A stretch of 19,616 nt of DNA from Planctomycetota bacterium (GCA_022573485.1 JACZTW010000022.1:1-19616), one strand, 5' to 3'; counted from the stretch's first letter, positions 1 through 7,703 are shown. The notes: generated by a model from the sequence alone, not told the origin. Numbers and translations are program-made.

Positions 1-477
1 AGTCTTCACTGCCAAGTCAGTTCGCAAGTGCGCCTCAATGAGTTGTTTCGCCCGATCTACATCGACTTTTCTGGTCAATTGCCAAAATCGCTCCCAGTCT
101 GAGGTTTCGAATTTTGTGCGGCCGCGTCTCACTAATAGGTCTTGCAGCTCCGATGAGCTATCCAACTCCTGGATCGCCAAAAGGCTGAGCGATTCTCGTA
201 CACAGCTTAACTCCGCGAGTTGCCTATGGACGACGTTGAAATCTCCTTTGAGATCCGCATCCTCCAGCGGCAGAAAAAGTGTGCCGGATACAGGCTGAAC
301 CAATTTTCCATCATGATTCAGCACGATCCGTGCCCGTTGCACGATGGGTAGCTTCCTATCATCCGTGTCCACTATCTCGCCAGCCGCGCGGATAGCAGTC
401 GCCGACCCGGCTAGAGTTGGCTCTTCGACCAAAGCTTCAAGCCACTCCGCAATTGAAGCCGCCCCAGTTTTTGCCAT
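1..477 (-). CDS. Hypothetical protein, 3'-truncated by window edge
   Basis: An uninterrupted minus-strand reading frame of 159 codons runs off the left edge, so the C-terminus is missing. The visible protein begins MAKTGAASIAEWLEALVEE and is largely helical and charged, with no signal peptide or membrane segment. I do not recognise the family. The open frame continues upstream of the ATG to a stop near base 570 and reads plausibly there (GIEWCHASVETVGRR), so the true start could be a GTG near base 513, or the gene could be the 3' part of a longer protein whose 5' part has been lost. An AGGAGG lies 18 bases before the ATG, too far for a normal ribosome site but well placed for nothing else in frame. 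That the frame codes at all is fairly sure; its function is unknown. Confidence 0.6.
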   Translation of the reverse strand, partial: MAKTGAASIAEWLEALVEEPTLAGSATAIRAAGEIVDTDDRKLPIVQRARIVLNHDGKLVQPVSGTLFLPLEDADLKGDFNVVHRQLAELSCVRESLSLLAIQELDSSSELQDLLVRRGRTKFETSDWERFWQLTRKVDVDRAKQLIEAHLRTDLAVKT

Positions 478-613
478 GAGTCGCTCGGCTCGCGACCTCC
501 TACCCACCGTCTCGACAGAGGCGTGGCACCACTCGATTCCTGAAGCAGCCGCATTGTAGCACCGCGGTCAACGCAAAGCCTCAACGCCGGGATATGTTTC
601 GAACGTACATACA

Positions 614-778
614 CTACGCCCGGATAGTTGCACTCACCGTTTCGCTCCACGGCCCCTTTTCGCCGGTCGTGGCGACCCAGCGCGGCGTGTAGTGGGCCGT
701 CTTGCCGCCGTCTTCGCCGGGGTAGTCTACCACGGACGGCGTGCGCGTATCGACCTCCACAGCGGCGGCCGGCCCGCA
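614..778 (-). pseudogene. C-terminal remnant of a conserved protein
   Basis: A 54-residue frame bounded upstream by an in-frame TAA and ending in TAG. It reads like the last domain of a larger protein (…SVVDYPGEDGGKTAHYTPRWVATTGEKGPWSETVSATI…), which resembles the fibronectin-like C-terminal tails seen on large planctomycete hypothetical proteins. The only in-frame start is a GTG at base 760, with no convincing ribosome site. I read it as the 3' stump of a gene whose 5' part was deleted. The resemblance is from memory of such tails, so the family is uncertain. Confidence 0.45.
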
Positions 779-840
779 TTATCGCAGCGGCGAGGGGGCG
801 GTGTCAACGGGCGTCTGACCTCGGCGGTGTGTCGCCGCGT

Positions 841-965
841 TCGATCCTGAGGTTCGGCCCCGAAGGGGCTGGAACAGGTCAGCCCAGGGCGATGCGGCAC
901 GGCTGTCGCCGCTTCGCTTTGCCCTGGGCTGGTGTGTTGTCGCCCTTTCAGGGCTTGGTTTTTGT
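841..965. repeat. Palindrome-rich REP-like element
   Basis: Three short inverted repeats are packed into 125 bases: GGCCCCGAAGGGGCT-type near 856-870, AGCCCAGGGC (881-890) pairing with GCCCTGGGCT (921-930), and GCCCTTTCAGGGC (942-954). This layout, with several GC-rich stems and no coding frame, is like the dispersed non-coding elements common in planctomycete and similar genomes. Whether it is truly multicopy needs the rest of the genome. Confidence 0.5.
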
Positions 966-1107
966 GAATGTGCTTACCCATGGCGAAGCGGCGCGTCTGG
1001 CATGGCCTCTCTCGCTGATCGGTGTGCGTTCATAATTCCAACGAGCGCCGGGCAAGTTATACAAGTGGGCGCGGCCTGTGGGGACGCGCTGCGCGCGGAG
1101 CAAACGC

Positions 1108-1142
1108 GTGAAGAGTCGATCGTGAAGCGTGAAGCGTGAAGA
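1108..1142. repeat. Heptamer tandem array, GTGAAGC family
   Basis: Five consecutive 7-base units: GTGAAGA, GTCGATC, GTGAAGC, GTGAAGC, GTGAAGA. The period is exact and the second unit is diverged. It lies in non-coding DNA downstream of ogt and is one of several heptamer families in the window. Confidence 0.75.
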
Positions 1143-1149
1143 GAGAATT

Positions 1150-1187
1150 ATGGAAGAATCCAAACGTCCAAAATTCACAGTCCAAAT
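1150..1187. repeat. Weak heptamer-periodic tract, GTCCAAA family
   Basis: Units such as GTCCAAA, ATTCACA and GTCCAAA recur at 7-base spacing directly after the GTGAAGC array. The periodicity is visible but fewer units match, so this call is weaker than the neighbouring array. Confidence 0.45.
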
Positions 1188-1309
1188 CAGGGGGCTGGCC
1201 AACACGCCGCGAAGGAGGCCAAGGTTCCGAAAAGCTAATTGGCCGAACAAAGCCATTTTGCACTTAACGCGAAGGCCGGGATGCGGATGGCGTCGATTGG
1301 GAGCAGCGC

Positions 1310-1867
1310 TTATTGGGCTTGGGCGCAGGTTGTTTGGGTTTCGAGCTGCAACAAGCGTTTGCGGGTGTGGGCTCCCCCCGGGGCGGAGAAGCCGCTGGGG
1401 CGGCCGGCGGCGGCGATGACGCGGTGGCAGGGAATGATCAGCGGAATCGGATTGCCGGCCATCACGCTGCCGACGGCGCGGGCGGCGCCGGGGCGGCCGG
1501 CTAAATCGGCAAGCTGGCCGTAGGTCAGCGTTTCGCCGAAGGGAATCGTGGCGCAGGCCCGCAGGACCGTCTGATGAAACGGAGTGCGGTCGCTCAAGTC
1601 GAGCTTGATCCAAAAGTCGGTCGGCAGTCCGTCGAAGTAGCGCTGGATCTGCCGCTGCAATTGGGGCAGCAGGTTGGGGACGTAGTCGGCCCCGGGCCAC
1701 TGCCGGCGGGCGACGGCGCGAGCGCTAGCGCCGGCGCCAGCGCCAGTGACAGCGTCAGCGGTCGGCCGCAATGGGAGCAGCAGGCGGCGCAGTCCGTCGC
1801 CGGTGGCGGTGCCACTGGTGGCGAAGAGCACCGGGCCCCAGGCGGTGTCGGCAATCGCATAACGCAT
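1310..1867 (-). CDS. ogt: Methylated-DNA--protein-cysteine S-methyltransferase
   Basis: A 185-residue O6-alkylguanine-DNA alkyltransferase, which moves the alkyl group from O6-methylguanine to its own cysteine in a suicide reaction. The C-terminal half has the family hallmarks: the helix-turn-helix region around TPFHQTVLRACATIPFGETLTYG (residues 95-117) and the active-site PCHRV with acceptor Cys147, followed by GRPSGFS. Length is normal. The poorly conserved N-terminal half contains a Gly/Ala-rich stretch (about residues 38-53) that is encoded by a hexamer tandem array and looks like an in-frame insertion. The ATG lies just 6 bases after the stop of the upstream PilZ gene, with AAGGG before it, so it is probably the last gene of that operon. 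The function call is firm; the choice between ogt and ada-type naming follows the single-domain layout. Confidence 0.93.
   Translation of the reverse strand: MRYAIADTAWGPVLFATSGTATGDGLRRLLLPLRPTADAVTGAGAGASARAVARRQWPGADYVPNLLPQLQRQIQRYFDGLPTDFWIKLDLSDRTPFHQTVLRACATIPFGETLTYGQLADLAGRPGAARAVGSVMAGNPIPLIIPCHRVIAAAGRPSGFSAPGGAHTRKRLLQLETQTTCAQAQ
1716..1757. repeat. Hexamer tandem array inside ogt
   Basis: Seven 6-base units on the plus strand (GCGCGA, GCGCTA, GCGCCG, GCGCCA, GCGCCA, GTGACA, GCGTCA). Read on the coding strand the units are of YGGYRC type. The 42 bases keep the ogt frame and encode a Gly/Ala/Ser/Thr-rich loop. The same unit type recurs at 7779-7796 and 12492-12515. Confidence 0.6.
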
Positions 1868-1873
1868 ACGCCC

Positions 1874-2680
1874 TTATCTACGGCGGTTGTAGTTCTTTGT
1901 AAAGCGCTTGTTCTTGCGGCGGGCCTGGATACGCAGGAACGTGCTGACCACACGCGACAGGCCTTGCAGCGTGGCCCGACCGTGGGCGGTCATCTCCAGC
2001 CCCACGAACTGGAAGCCCAGCGAGAGCTTGCCCCGGCCGATGTCGTCCGCGTGCCGGAACATGGCGTCGAGGCGCAGCGGTTCGGATCGCGGGTCCGGCT
2101 GAAACTGAATGCCGACGGTGTCGCCGGCGCGCAACTGCGGATCGCGGGCCGCGTCGATCTCGATGCGGCACCCGCCGCCGGAGATGTCCTGCAGCAGGCC
2201 GATGTGGTGCGGCACGTGCTGGAGGTCGGCCGCGTCGCGATCGTTGATGCCGCCGTCCCACATGCAGACCTCGATGCGCCGGCCGGGCGGGACGTCGGCG
2301 CGGTAGTACACGCGGCGCTGGATCTCCTGGAGCTTGTCCGGCCAGGGCACCTGCACGGCGGGCACGGATTGGCCGTCGGGCAGCGAGAACGTCGTCAAGC
2401 GGTCGATCTCGACCGCGCACAGACACTTCTTATGCCCGCGGCGAAAGGCCAGGCCGATCTTCTCGTTCGGGGCGAGCTCCGGAGGCACTTGCCCGGGCGC
2501 CGGCTGGGGGTGCTCGATGATGAGAAAGCCGCCGGCCGAGTCGGCCTGCAGAAGGCGGGACTTGTATGTCGTCCACCCGCTGTCGAGGCGATGAGACAAC
2601 ACGACCTGCACTTGGCGGTCGGCTGCATCGGTCAGTATTTCGTCGCGTCGTTGATCCTGTACTTCCAGGAGCTGAGTCAT
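1874..2680 (-). CDS. YcgR-like PilZ domain protein (third of three)
   Basis: A 268-residue cytoplasmic protein with a YcgR-like N-terminal beta domain (about 20-110) and a C-terminal PilZ domain (about 118-250). PilZ domains bind cyclic di-GMP. Both binding motifs are present: RxxxR as R123-VYY-R127, and (D/N)xSxxG as D165-IS-GG-G170, so ligand binding is likely. No membrane segment or signal is present. The start is the ATG whose bases overlap the stop of the preceding PilZ gene (ATGA), with GGGAGA upstream; a longer frame beginning 20 codons earlier would run deep into that gene. Its target is unknown; family members act as flagellar brakes or as regulators of exopolysaccharide and pilus machinery. 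Confidence 0.85.
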   Translation of the reverse strand: MTQLLEVQDQRRDEILTDAADRQVQVVLSHRLDSGWTTYKSRLLQADSAGGFLIIEHPQPAPGQVPPELAPNEKIGLAFRRGHKKCLCAVEIDRLTTFSLPDGQSVPAVQVPWPDKLQEIQRRVYYRADVPPGRRIEVCMWDGGINDRDAADLQHVPHHIGLLQDISGGGCRIEIDAARDPQLRAGDTVGIQFQPDPRSEPLRLDAMFRHADDIGRGKLSLGFQFVGLEMTAHGRATLQGLSRVVSTFLRIQARRKNKRFTKNYNRRR

Positions 2681-3393
2681 GAGGTTTCTCCCAATGCGGC
2701 GCCGGAGTGTTGGCGATCGTTCAAAAACTCGCGCAGACATTTGAGCTCGTCCAGATCAATCGTGGCATGTTTGAATTGCATGCCGAGAATGACGGCGTCG
2801 GCCGACGACGATGGCAGGGTGCGGCAGATGGTCCCTTCGAACTTGTAGCAATGGTCCTGTTCCGGCACTTCAAAGCAGGCGCACCAGGTTTGGCCGAGTT
2901 CGATCGCATCGACGTCGGCCTTGAGCACCTGGAAGGCCATGCCGTCTTCGCTGAGGTTGTAGAGCCGGCCGGAGATCGTATCGAGGCGCTCGCCGTTCCG
3001 ATGGCTGAGCTGTACGATCGAGGAGCGGGCCAGCGGCAATCGATTCGAGCGCCGGCGCTGCTGCACGAGAATGGTCTCGGGCCAGGCCACGGAGAGGTTC
3101 AGATGCTGGCCTTCCTGCCGAACGCTGACAATGTTGCTGTCGAAGAAGTACTGCCCGTCATCCAGGTCCAGTTCAATCTGGCAATAGATGTTGAGAAAGC
3201 TGCGGAAGTCGGCGGAGGCCGGAGGCTGAGCTTGCAGCGTGATGCTGTCGTCATCGCTGTCGACGATCCGGCAGGCGATGGGGTTGGGTGTGGTCCAGGG
3301 TTTGGGCAGCAGGCGGGCCTCCAGTTGGGCCCGGCAGGCGTATTCCAGGACGCGCCTCGACTGACTCGGTTTGAGTTCAATAGCGTAGTTCAT
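2677..3393 (-). CDS. PilZ domain protein (second of three)
   Basis: A 238-residue soluble protein with an N-terminal beta-rich region (about 15-105) and a PilZ domain (about 110-225). The c-di-GMP motifs are intact: R114-RSN-R118 within a run of arginines, and N147-LS-ED-G151. The chosen start MNYAIELK has AAGGAG 11 bases upstream. The longer frame from base 3435 adds 14 residues with poorer support. The stop overlaps the start of the next PilZ gene by 4 bases, which implies translational coupling and similar dosage. Overall layout matches its two neighbours but identity is low, so these are old paralogues or a family recruited as a set rather than a recent duplication. Confidence 0.83.
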   Translation of the reverse strand: MNYAIELKPSQSRRVLEYACRAQLEARLLPKPWTTPNPIACRIVDSDDDSITLQAQPPASADFRSFLNIYCQIELDLDDGQYFFDSNIVSVRQEGQHLNLSVAWPETILVQQRRRSNRLPLARSSIVQLSHRNGERLDTISGRLYNLSEDGMAFQVLKADVDAIELGQTWCACFEVPEQDHCYKFEGTICRTLPSSSADAVILGMQFKHATIDLDELKCLREFLNDRQHSGAALGETS

Positions 3394-3447
3394 TTGCTGG
3401 TCTACTCCTTTGGCGCTGCGGGCGCCCCGAAACATCTTCCCAGGCGG

Positions 3448-4215
3448 TCAGTGTGCTTTGAGCTGCTTGGAGACAAATTGAGATATCTGCCTCACTGCGT
3501 GCCGCATCTGAGCGGCGTCGGCCACCGGGAGAAACTTCAAACCCAGCACGTAGCCGCTGCCGCGGAGATTGCGCAGGTGCCGCAGTTCCGTTTGAAACTC
3601 GAAAGTCCGCTTAATGCCCGGCAACTCGAACTCGATTCGGTATCGGTTGCCCCTGGCCAGCTCGTGTCCGTTGAGGTCCACCGCGATGAGAGCCAGGCCG
3701 CCCGCGGAAATGTTCATCACCCGCGCCCGAAACGCGTCCTCCACAGGTGCATCCAAGGTCTTGAGCGTGCCGATCACTTCCGCACAACTGCCCAGCGAAG
3801 AGCGGAAGTCATTGCGTCGCTCGTCGCGATAGACGTGGTCCGGCACTTCGAGGGCAAAGCCCGGAATCGAGCGCCCGTCGCCGAGCGGCACGTTGCAGTC
3901 CTCGGTAATCCGCGAACGGAAGGAGAAGCGTTCCCCGTCCGTGATGAAGTGAATCGTGGTCAGCGTGCCGGGCACGATCTCCAGAGGGATGCCGTTGTAG
4001 TTCGGACGATCGATGTACAGGGCGTCATCCCCCCACGTGATGAGGCGCGTGCGCCCCAACTGCAACTCGCCCTCTTGCGGTTCGAGTTCGATCTCAGCGA
4101 CGGACCGCCGCTGGCAGGCCTCCTGCAATGGCATCAGCAGGCTGTGGTTCTCAGAAGTTGTGGGGTTCATCATCCTGTCTTCGGGTTGAGCCACCCGGCA
4201 CCGACTCTTTGGCAT
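3448..4215 (-). CDS. YcgR-like PilZ domain protein (first of three)
   Basis: A 255-residue soluble protein with a YcgR-type N-terminal domain (about 45-128) and a PilZ domain (about 130-245). The c-di-GMP motifs are R134-NDF-R138 and N168-IS-AG-G173. The start is not certain: ATG at 4215 has only a weak AGAGAG, and two adjacent ATGs 14-15 codons downstream (4173, 4170) are as good. The gene lies 97 bases after the flippase-like gene and 54 bases before the next PilZ gene, all on one strand. A perfect palindrome (4225-4242) sits just upstream of the start. Confidence 0.83.
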   Translation of the reverse strand: MPKSRCRVAQPEDRMMNPTTSENHSLLMPLQEACQRRSVAEIELEPQEGELQLGRTRLITWGDDALYIDRPNYNGIPLEIVPGTLTTIHFITDGERFSFRSRITEDCNVPLGDGRSIPGFALEVPDHVYRDERRNDFRSSLGSCAEVIGTLKTLDAPVEDAFRARVMNISAGGLALIAVDLNGHELARGNRYRIEFELPGIKRTFEFQTELRHLRNLRGSGYVLGLKFLPVADAAQMRHAVRQISQFVSKQLKAH

Positions 4216-4224
4216 TTTCTCTCT

Positions 4225-4242
4225 GATCCGCCGCGGCGGACC
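4225..4242. repeat. Dispersed palindrome GATCCGCCGCGGCGGACC, copy 1
   Basis: An 18-base sequence with a perfect 14-base palindromic core. The identical 18 bases occur on the opposite strand at 14679-14696. Both copies lie immediately upstream of a minus-strand gene start. Confidence 0.7.
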
Positions 4243-4312
4243 AAACGCACAATGGCACGGGCGAACGGATCCTCAGTCGATGGTCAAAAGTGAACTAAAG
4301 CGACAGGGAAGT

Positions 4313-5515
4313 TTACGATTCGGAAGAGGTGGCGAGCGCTTGAAGCCGGGCAATCTTGTCACTACTCGGACGATGAGCGCCGGTTATGGGAACGATGAAG
4401 CCCGGCAGCGACCACACGAACTGCAACAGACGCATGGCCACGCCCAGAAACAGGATCTGCGAGTACTGGCCATACGCGCCCAGAAAGAAGATCTGCAACG
4501 CGCCGTCCATGGTGCCGGCGCCCTGCGGCGTGATGGGGATGGCGGCGATGAGCAGCGCCAAGGCAATGTAGACGTAATAGCCGGCGAGGAGATCGATGCT
4601 GAACTCCATGCCCAAACCAATGCCGGCGACGGTCATGCTGGTGATGGCGATGCCCTGCAGCAGCAGCGTCATGCACAGCGCCACGAGCAGGAGCTTCTTG
4701 TGGTGTCTCATGCGAACCGTGGCAGCGTCAATTCGCTTGAGATGGTCCGAAAACGGCAGCCTGGCGATCAGGCGATCGAGTCCGATTCGGGCCCGCACCC
4801 GGCGCGAGAAGATCACGATGATGCCTACGATCATTGCGGCGCTGATGCCGCCAATGACCGGCCACCATTCGCGGATGTGGGGGTCGTCGAACTTCACGCA
4901 CATGGCGACGGCGGCGATGATCATCAGACCGATCAGCCCCACCGCGCGATCGAGGAACACGGTCGTGACTGCTTCAGTCTTGCGGTCCGTGTGGCAGGAG
5001 ACGTAGTAGGCTTTGAAGATGTCTCCGCCGGTGCTGCCGATAGCGACGAAGTTCAGGAAATTGCCGGCGTAGGACAGCTTGATTCCCTCCCAGTAGCTGA
5101 GGTCGATTTCCTGGGCGCGGACCATCAAAGTGAAGCGAGCGGACTGAATCAGGGCCACGGGCGCAAAGAGGAGCAGGGCCAGCAGGAGCATCATCCGATC
5201 GCTGCTTCTCAAGACCGTCCACAAACCGATTTGAAAATCGGGGCTGCCGTCCTTCTTCTTGTGGAGCTGGCCCAACGCGATCTCGTGGGGCGCCTTATCG
5301 ATTTTCACGAGCACGTCGAGCAGAGTGTTCGGATCGTTGAGCCTCTCGTCTTCCTGCACGGTTTCCCAGTTCGTGATCACGACCTGCGTCTTGTCTTCGT
5401 CCGCCAGCGTGGCGACATCGTGCAGGCTGACATTGTGCAGCACGAGGTACAACGCCCCAACACAAATGAGCGTTCGCACGGATACGGAGATTGTCTTCTT
5501 GAGTTTGCTGTTCAC
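4313..5515 (-). CDS. Flippase-like / LPG-synthase transmembrane domain protein
   Basis: A 400-residue polytopic inner-membrane protein of the UPF0104 / lysylphosphatidylglycerol-synthase TM family, also called flippase-like (AglD2-like). Visible signature stretches are GGDIFKAYY (163-171), FLDRAVGLIGL (188-198) and PITPQGAGTMDGAL (327-340), with hydrophobic helices near 11-28, 105-124, 190-206, 219-237, 275-300, 312-328 and 352-378. A soluble loop of about 75 residues between the first two helices is unusual. No aminoacyl-transferase domain is attached, so lipid aminoacylation is not supported; lipid or glycan transport is the usual guess. The start is GTG, placed about 24 bases after a strong predicted promoter. 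It heads the PilZ-ogt cluster. Confidence 0.85.
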   Translation of the reverse strand: MNSKLKKTISVSVRTLICVGALYLVLHNVSLHDVATLADEDKTQVVITNWETVQEDERLNDPNTLLDVLVKIDKAPHEIALGQLHKKKDGSPDFQIGLWTVLRSSDRMMLLLALLLFAPVALIQSARFTLMVRAQEIDLSYWEGIKLSYAGNFLNFVAIGSTGGDIFKAYYVSCHTDRKTEAVTTVFLDRAVGLIGLMIIAAVAMCVKFDDPHIREWWPVIGGISAAMIVGIIVIFSRRVRARIGLDRLIARLPFSDHLKRIDAATVRMRHHKKLLLVALCMTLLLQGIAITSMTVAGIGLGMEFSIDLLAGYYVYIALALLIAAIPITPQGAGTMDGALQIFFLGAYGQYSQILFLGVAMRLLQFVWSLPGFIVPITGAHRPSSDKIARLQALATSSES

Positions 5516-5545
5516 GAGGGCACACCGGGATCCATCTGCCGCAGG

Positions 5546-5573
5546 ATTATAGAACAGATAGTGTATCGTTCAA
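5546..5573 (-). promoter_or_regulatory. Sigma70-type promoter for the flippase-PilZ-ogt cluster
   Basis: On the minus strand, TTGAAC (5568-5573) is followed after 16 bases by a perfect TATAAT (5546-5551). Predicted transcription starts near 5539, leaving a leader of about 24 bases before the GTG start at 5515. No comparable promoter is seen before the three PilZ genes, so it may serve the whole cluster. Confidence 0.65.
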
Positions 5574-5611
5574 TTGACGTTGCGACTGCTCATAAAGGAT
5601 GGTATCGGCCC

Positions 5612-7021
5612 TCAACCGGGCGCATAGGTTTTCTTGATCCAGGTCCGCCAGGAGTGGTCCAGGACGTTCAAATTCATGCCCGAATAGTGCTTCTTGAGGG
5701 CCTTTTCCGCATCCATGCCGGCCTTGAGGTCGTTGATCATGGCGACGAAGGCGTCACCGTCGCGCTGGATCAAGTATTGGACCAAGCTCTGACAAATCGG
5801 ATAGAAATGACCGGGCGGGCTGGTCTGATATTCAAACACCTCTCGGATCGATTTGTTCCGGGCAACATACTCCCGGGCCAAGGCCACTGCGTTCTCACCC
5901 GTCGGGCAGCGGTCGTCGAGGACGCGTTCGGCGATGTAGTCGGCCAGGCCCTCGTTGAGCCACGGCGGCAGGTTCGTCGGTCTTCGACCCTGAGGCTCAG
6001 ACCCGAAGGGCAGGCCGTAGTTGTGCATGAAGGCGTGCGACGCTTCGTGAACCATGGTCACCGCGAACTTGTCAATGTCTGCGGGCCGGTTGCCGAGCCG
6101 CCGCAAAACGACGTGGACGTATCCGCTGTCGGTAGTCTTGGTATAACCCAGCGCCTTCGTGCCGTCATAGCCGTCGATGGTCTTGGCGAACTTCTCGAAA
6201 CGCCGTTTGTTCTTGAAGCAAAACAGGGGACATTTGCCCAGCCAAATCGGATCATCCCGGGGAAAGCCGAACTCGTCACACATGACGTTGTACAATTGCT
6301 CCGCCCAGTCGGGGATCAAGTTGCGCTTGGCCTCGGGCCAATCCGTCCAGATCAGGAAGTGCCGCGTCTCAAGCAGCACCAGATCCGGCGCGATCTTGTC
6401 GCGAACTTCGGTGTCAACGAAATGTTTGAAGGCTTTGACAGCCTGGCGATGCTGCTCTTCGGAGTACCGAGGACTGAGGACTGAGGACTGCGGACCGAGT
6501 GCTGAATGCTGAGCGTCTTTGCGTTGGGAGTAGATTGGCTCGCGGCTGCGTGTGTCATTGCGCTCCCGGGCTCGGCGAATCTCGCGCCACGCGGTTTTGA
6601 TGCGCTCTTTGAAGCCGGCGTTGCGGCGTTCGGCCTTGCGGAACTCCGCGACGGCTGCGGCGCGGTTGTTTCGGGTGGCCAGGAAGTAGCCCAACTGAAA
6701 GTGGTCTTCCGCAGTGAGGTTCTGGGCGCTGCCTCGAACCGACTCGAGGATCTTCTTCCGGGCGCCGTAGGCGGACGCGGTTTTGACGTCGTCCCATTGC
6801 ACGGTGGTAAGGTGCGCGCCGACCTGAACGACGATAAGCACGTCATCGTAATCGCCGGCCAAGCCCATAATTTGCCGGCCGTTGTTCAAGTCGAGGGTCA
6901 CTCGAACCATGCGGCCGTTATCACCGTAAGCGGTGGCGCAGGCGGCGCACAGCGCGATCAGAACCACGAACAGCAACCTATTTAGCACCGGGCATGCCCG
7001 GTGTTCTGAGAATAGGATCAT
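5612..7021 (-). CDS. Exported gluzincin-type (MA clan) peptidase-like protein
   Basis: A 469-residue protein with an N-terminal hydrophobic segment (about 14-32, LLFVVLIALCAACAT) that could be a signal peptide or a lipoprotein signal with Cys28. A TPR-like helical stretch (about 105-150) follows, then a peptidase domain with HEASH (H325, E326, H329) and, 27 residues later, WLNEGLADY (E357), the zinc and catalytic pattern of peptidase MA-like proteins. It probably acts outside the cytoplasm on an unknown substrate. The ATG overlaps the hflX stop (ATGA), which favours this start although the first 12 residues are encoded by a dispersed palindrome. Residues of about 171-185 (QHSALGPQSSVLSPR) are encoded by a heptamer array inserted in frame between the helical and peptidase parts. 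Confidence 0.78.
   Translation of the reverse strand: MILFSEHRACPVLNRLLFVVLIALCAACATAYGDNGRMVRVTLDLNNGRQIMGLAGDYDDVLIVVQVGAHLTTVQWDDVKTASAYGARKKILESVRGSAQNLTAEDHFQLGYFLATRNNRAAAVAEFRKAERRNAGFKERIKTAWREIRRARERNDTRSREPIYSQRKDAQHSALGPQSSVLSPRYSEEQHRQAVKAFKHFVDTEVRDKIAPDLVLLETRHFLIWTDWPEAKRNLIPDWAEQLYNVMCDEFGFPRDDPIWLGKCPLFCFKNKRRFEKFAKTIDGYDGTKALGYTKTTDSGYVHVVLRRLGNRPADIDKFAVTMVHEASHAFMHNYGLPFGSEPQGRRPTNLPPWLNEGLADYIAERVLDDRCPTGENAVALAREYVARNKSIREVFEYQTSPPGHFYPICQSLVQYLIQRDGDAFVAMINDLKAGMDAEKALKKHYSGMNLNVLDHSWRTWIKKTYAPG
6472..6513. repeat. Heptamer tandem array, CTCAGCA/CTCAGTC family, copy 1
   Basis: Six perfect-period 7-base units on the plus strand: GACTGAG, GACTGAG, GACTGCG, GACCGAG, TGCTGAA, TGCTGAG. 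At 42 bases it is a multiple of both 7 and 3 and keeps the peptidase frame. The complementary units match the arrays at 10724-10758 and 13398-13432. Confidence 0.85.
6978..7003 (-). repeat. Dispersed palindrome CCGGGCATGCCCGG…GCTAAATAG, copy 1
   Basis: Contains an 18-base perfect palindrome, CACCGGGCATGCCCGGTG (6986-7003), followed on the minus strand by CTAAATAG. It lies within the first codons of the peptidase gene. Two further copies are at 10086-10110 and 10503-10528. Confidence 0.8.
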
Positions 7022-7621
7022 ACGTCCGACTCCGGTGAAGGACGCTGCGGGCGCGGCGAAACGATTTCAATACCATCGATCCGATGGCGCAACTGGTTGA
7101 GCTTAGCCGGCGAGATGCGGACGTCGATTTCCGTCACGCAAGCGTCAGCTTCGTCACAATATCGACGATCGAGGATGGTGGCGTGACGATCCAGAAATGC
7201 CAAAGCTTCGCCATTACCCGCGTGTGTGCGAATGGTGACATGGTTCGCCCGACTGCCGACTTGCTTGAGGACGTACTCGCGCAAGTCGTCAATTCCGTCT
7301 CCGGTCTTTGCCGAAATACGCACGCAATCGGGAACTTTGCTCTCGATAACCTGGATTTCCGTCTGATCGACGACGGCGTCGCACTTGTTCAGCACGACGA
7401 GTGTCTCGTTAGACGCGCAGCCGAGCTCCGCCAAGACGTGGTTGACGGATTCCATCTCCAGTTCGGCGGTGCGGGAGGACACATCGACGATGTGCATCAA
7501 TAGATCAGCGTGAATGGCTTCTTCGAGTGTGGCCCGGAACGAAGCTACGAGCTGGTGAGGCAGATCGCGAACAAAGCCGACGGTGTCCGAAACCAGAACC
7601 ACCATCCCCGACGAGGCGGAA

Positions 7622-7703
7622 GGCTTCGGGCTTCGGGCTCCGGGCTCCGCGCTCCGCGCTTCAGCAGGAGCACCTGAAGCCTGTAGCCCGAAGCCTGAAG
7701 CCT
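7622..7703. repeat. Inverted heptamer array in hflX (CCTGAAG family), copy 1
   Basis: The left arm is six units (GGCTTCG x2, GGCTCCG x2, CGCTCCG, CGCTTCA; 7622-7663). The right arm is CCTGAAG, CCTGTAG, CCCGAAG, CCTGAAG (7673-7700). The arms are reverse complements in family terms, separated by 9 bases, so the element can fold into a long hairpin. It interrupts the HflX G domain between the switch I region and the DTVGF motif. Confidence 0.85.

Larger units (their letters stand above)
779..1309. other. Repeat-rich non-coding stretch
   Basis: No coding frame is convincing across these 530 bases on either strand. The frames here are extensions of the other frames of ogt or translate repeat DNA. 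The stretch holds a palindrome-rich element (841-965), a GTGAAGC-type heptamer array (1108-1142) and a weaker heptamer-periodic tract (1150-1187). The rest shows nothing I can name. Confidence 0.6.

Noticed and set aside
948..1700. Minus-strand frame of 250 codons overlapping ogt
   Set aside because: It is another frame of ogt extended through repeat DNA and is very rich in Arg and Pro, as expected for a shadow.
1574..2848. Long plus-strand open frame of 424 codons opposite the PilZ and ogt genes
   Set aside because: It is the antisense shadow of ogt and PilZ genes with clear motifs. The translation is low-complexity in character and matches no family. The same holds for plus-strand frames at 2707-4293, 4280-6484 and 15956-17797.
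6472..6513. CRISPR array
   Set aside because: The tandem units are 7 bases long with no spacers and there are no cas genes. The same applies to the other short arrays.
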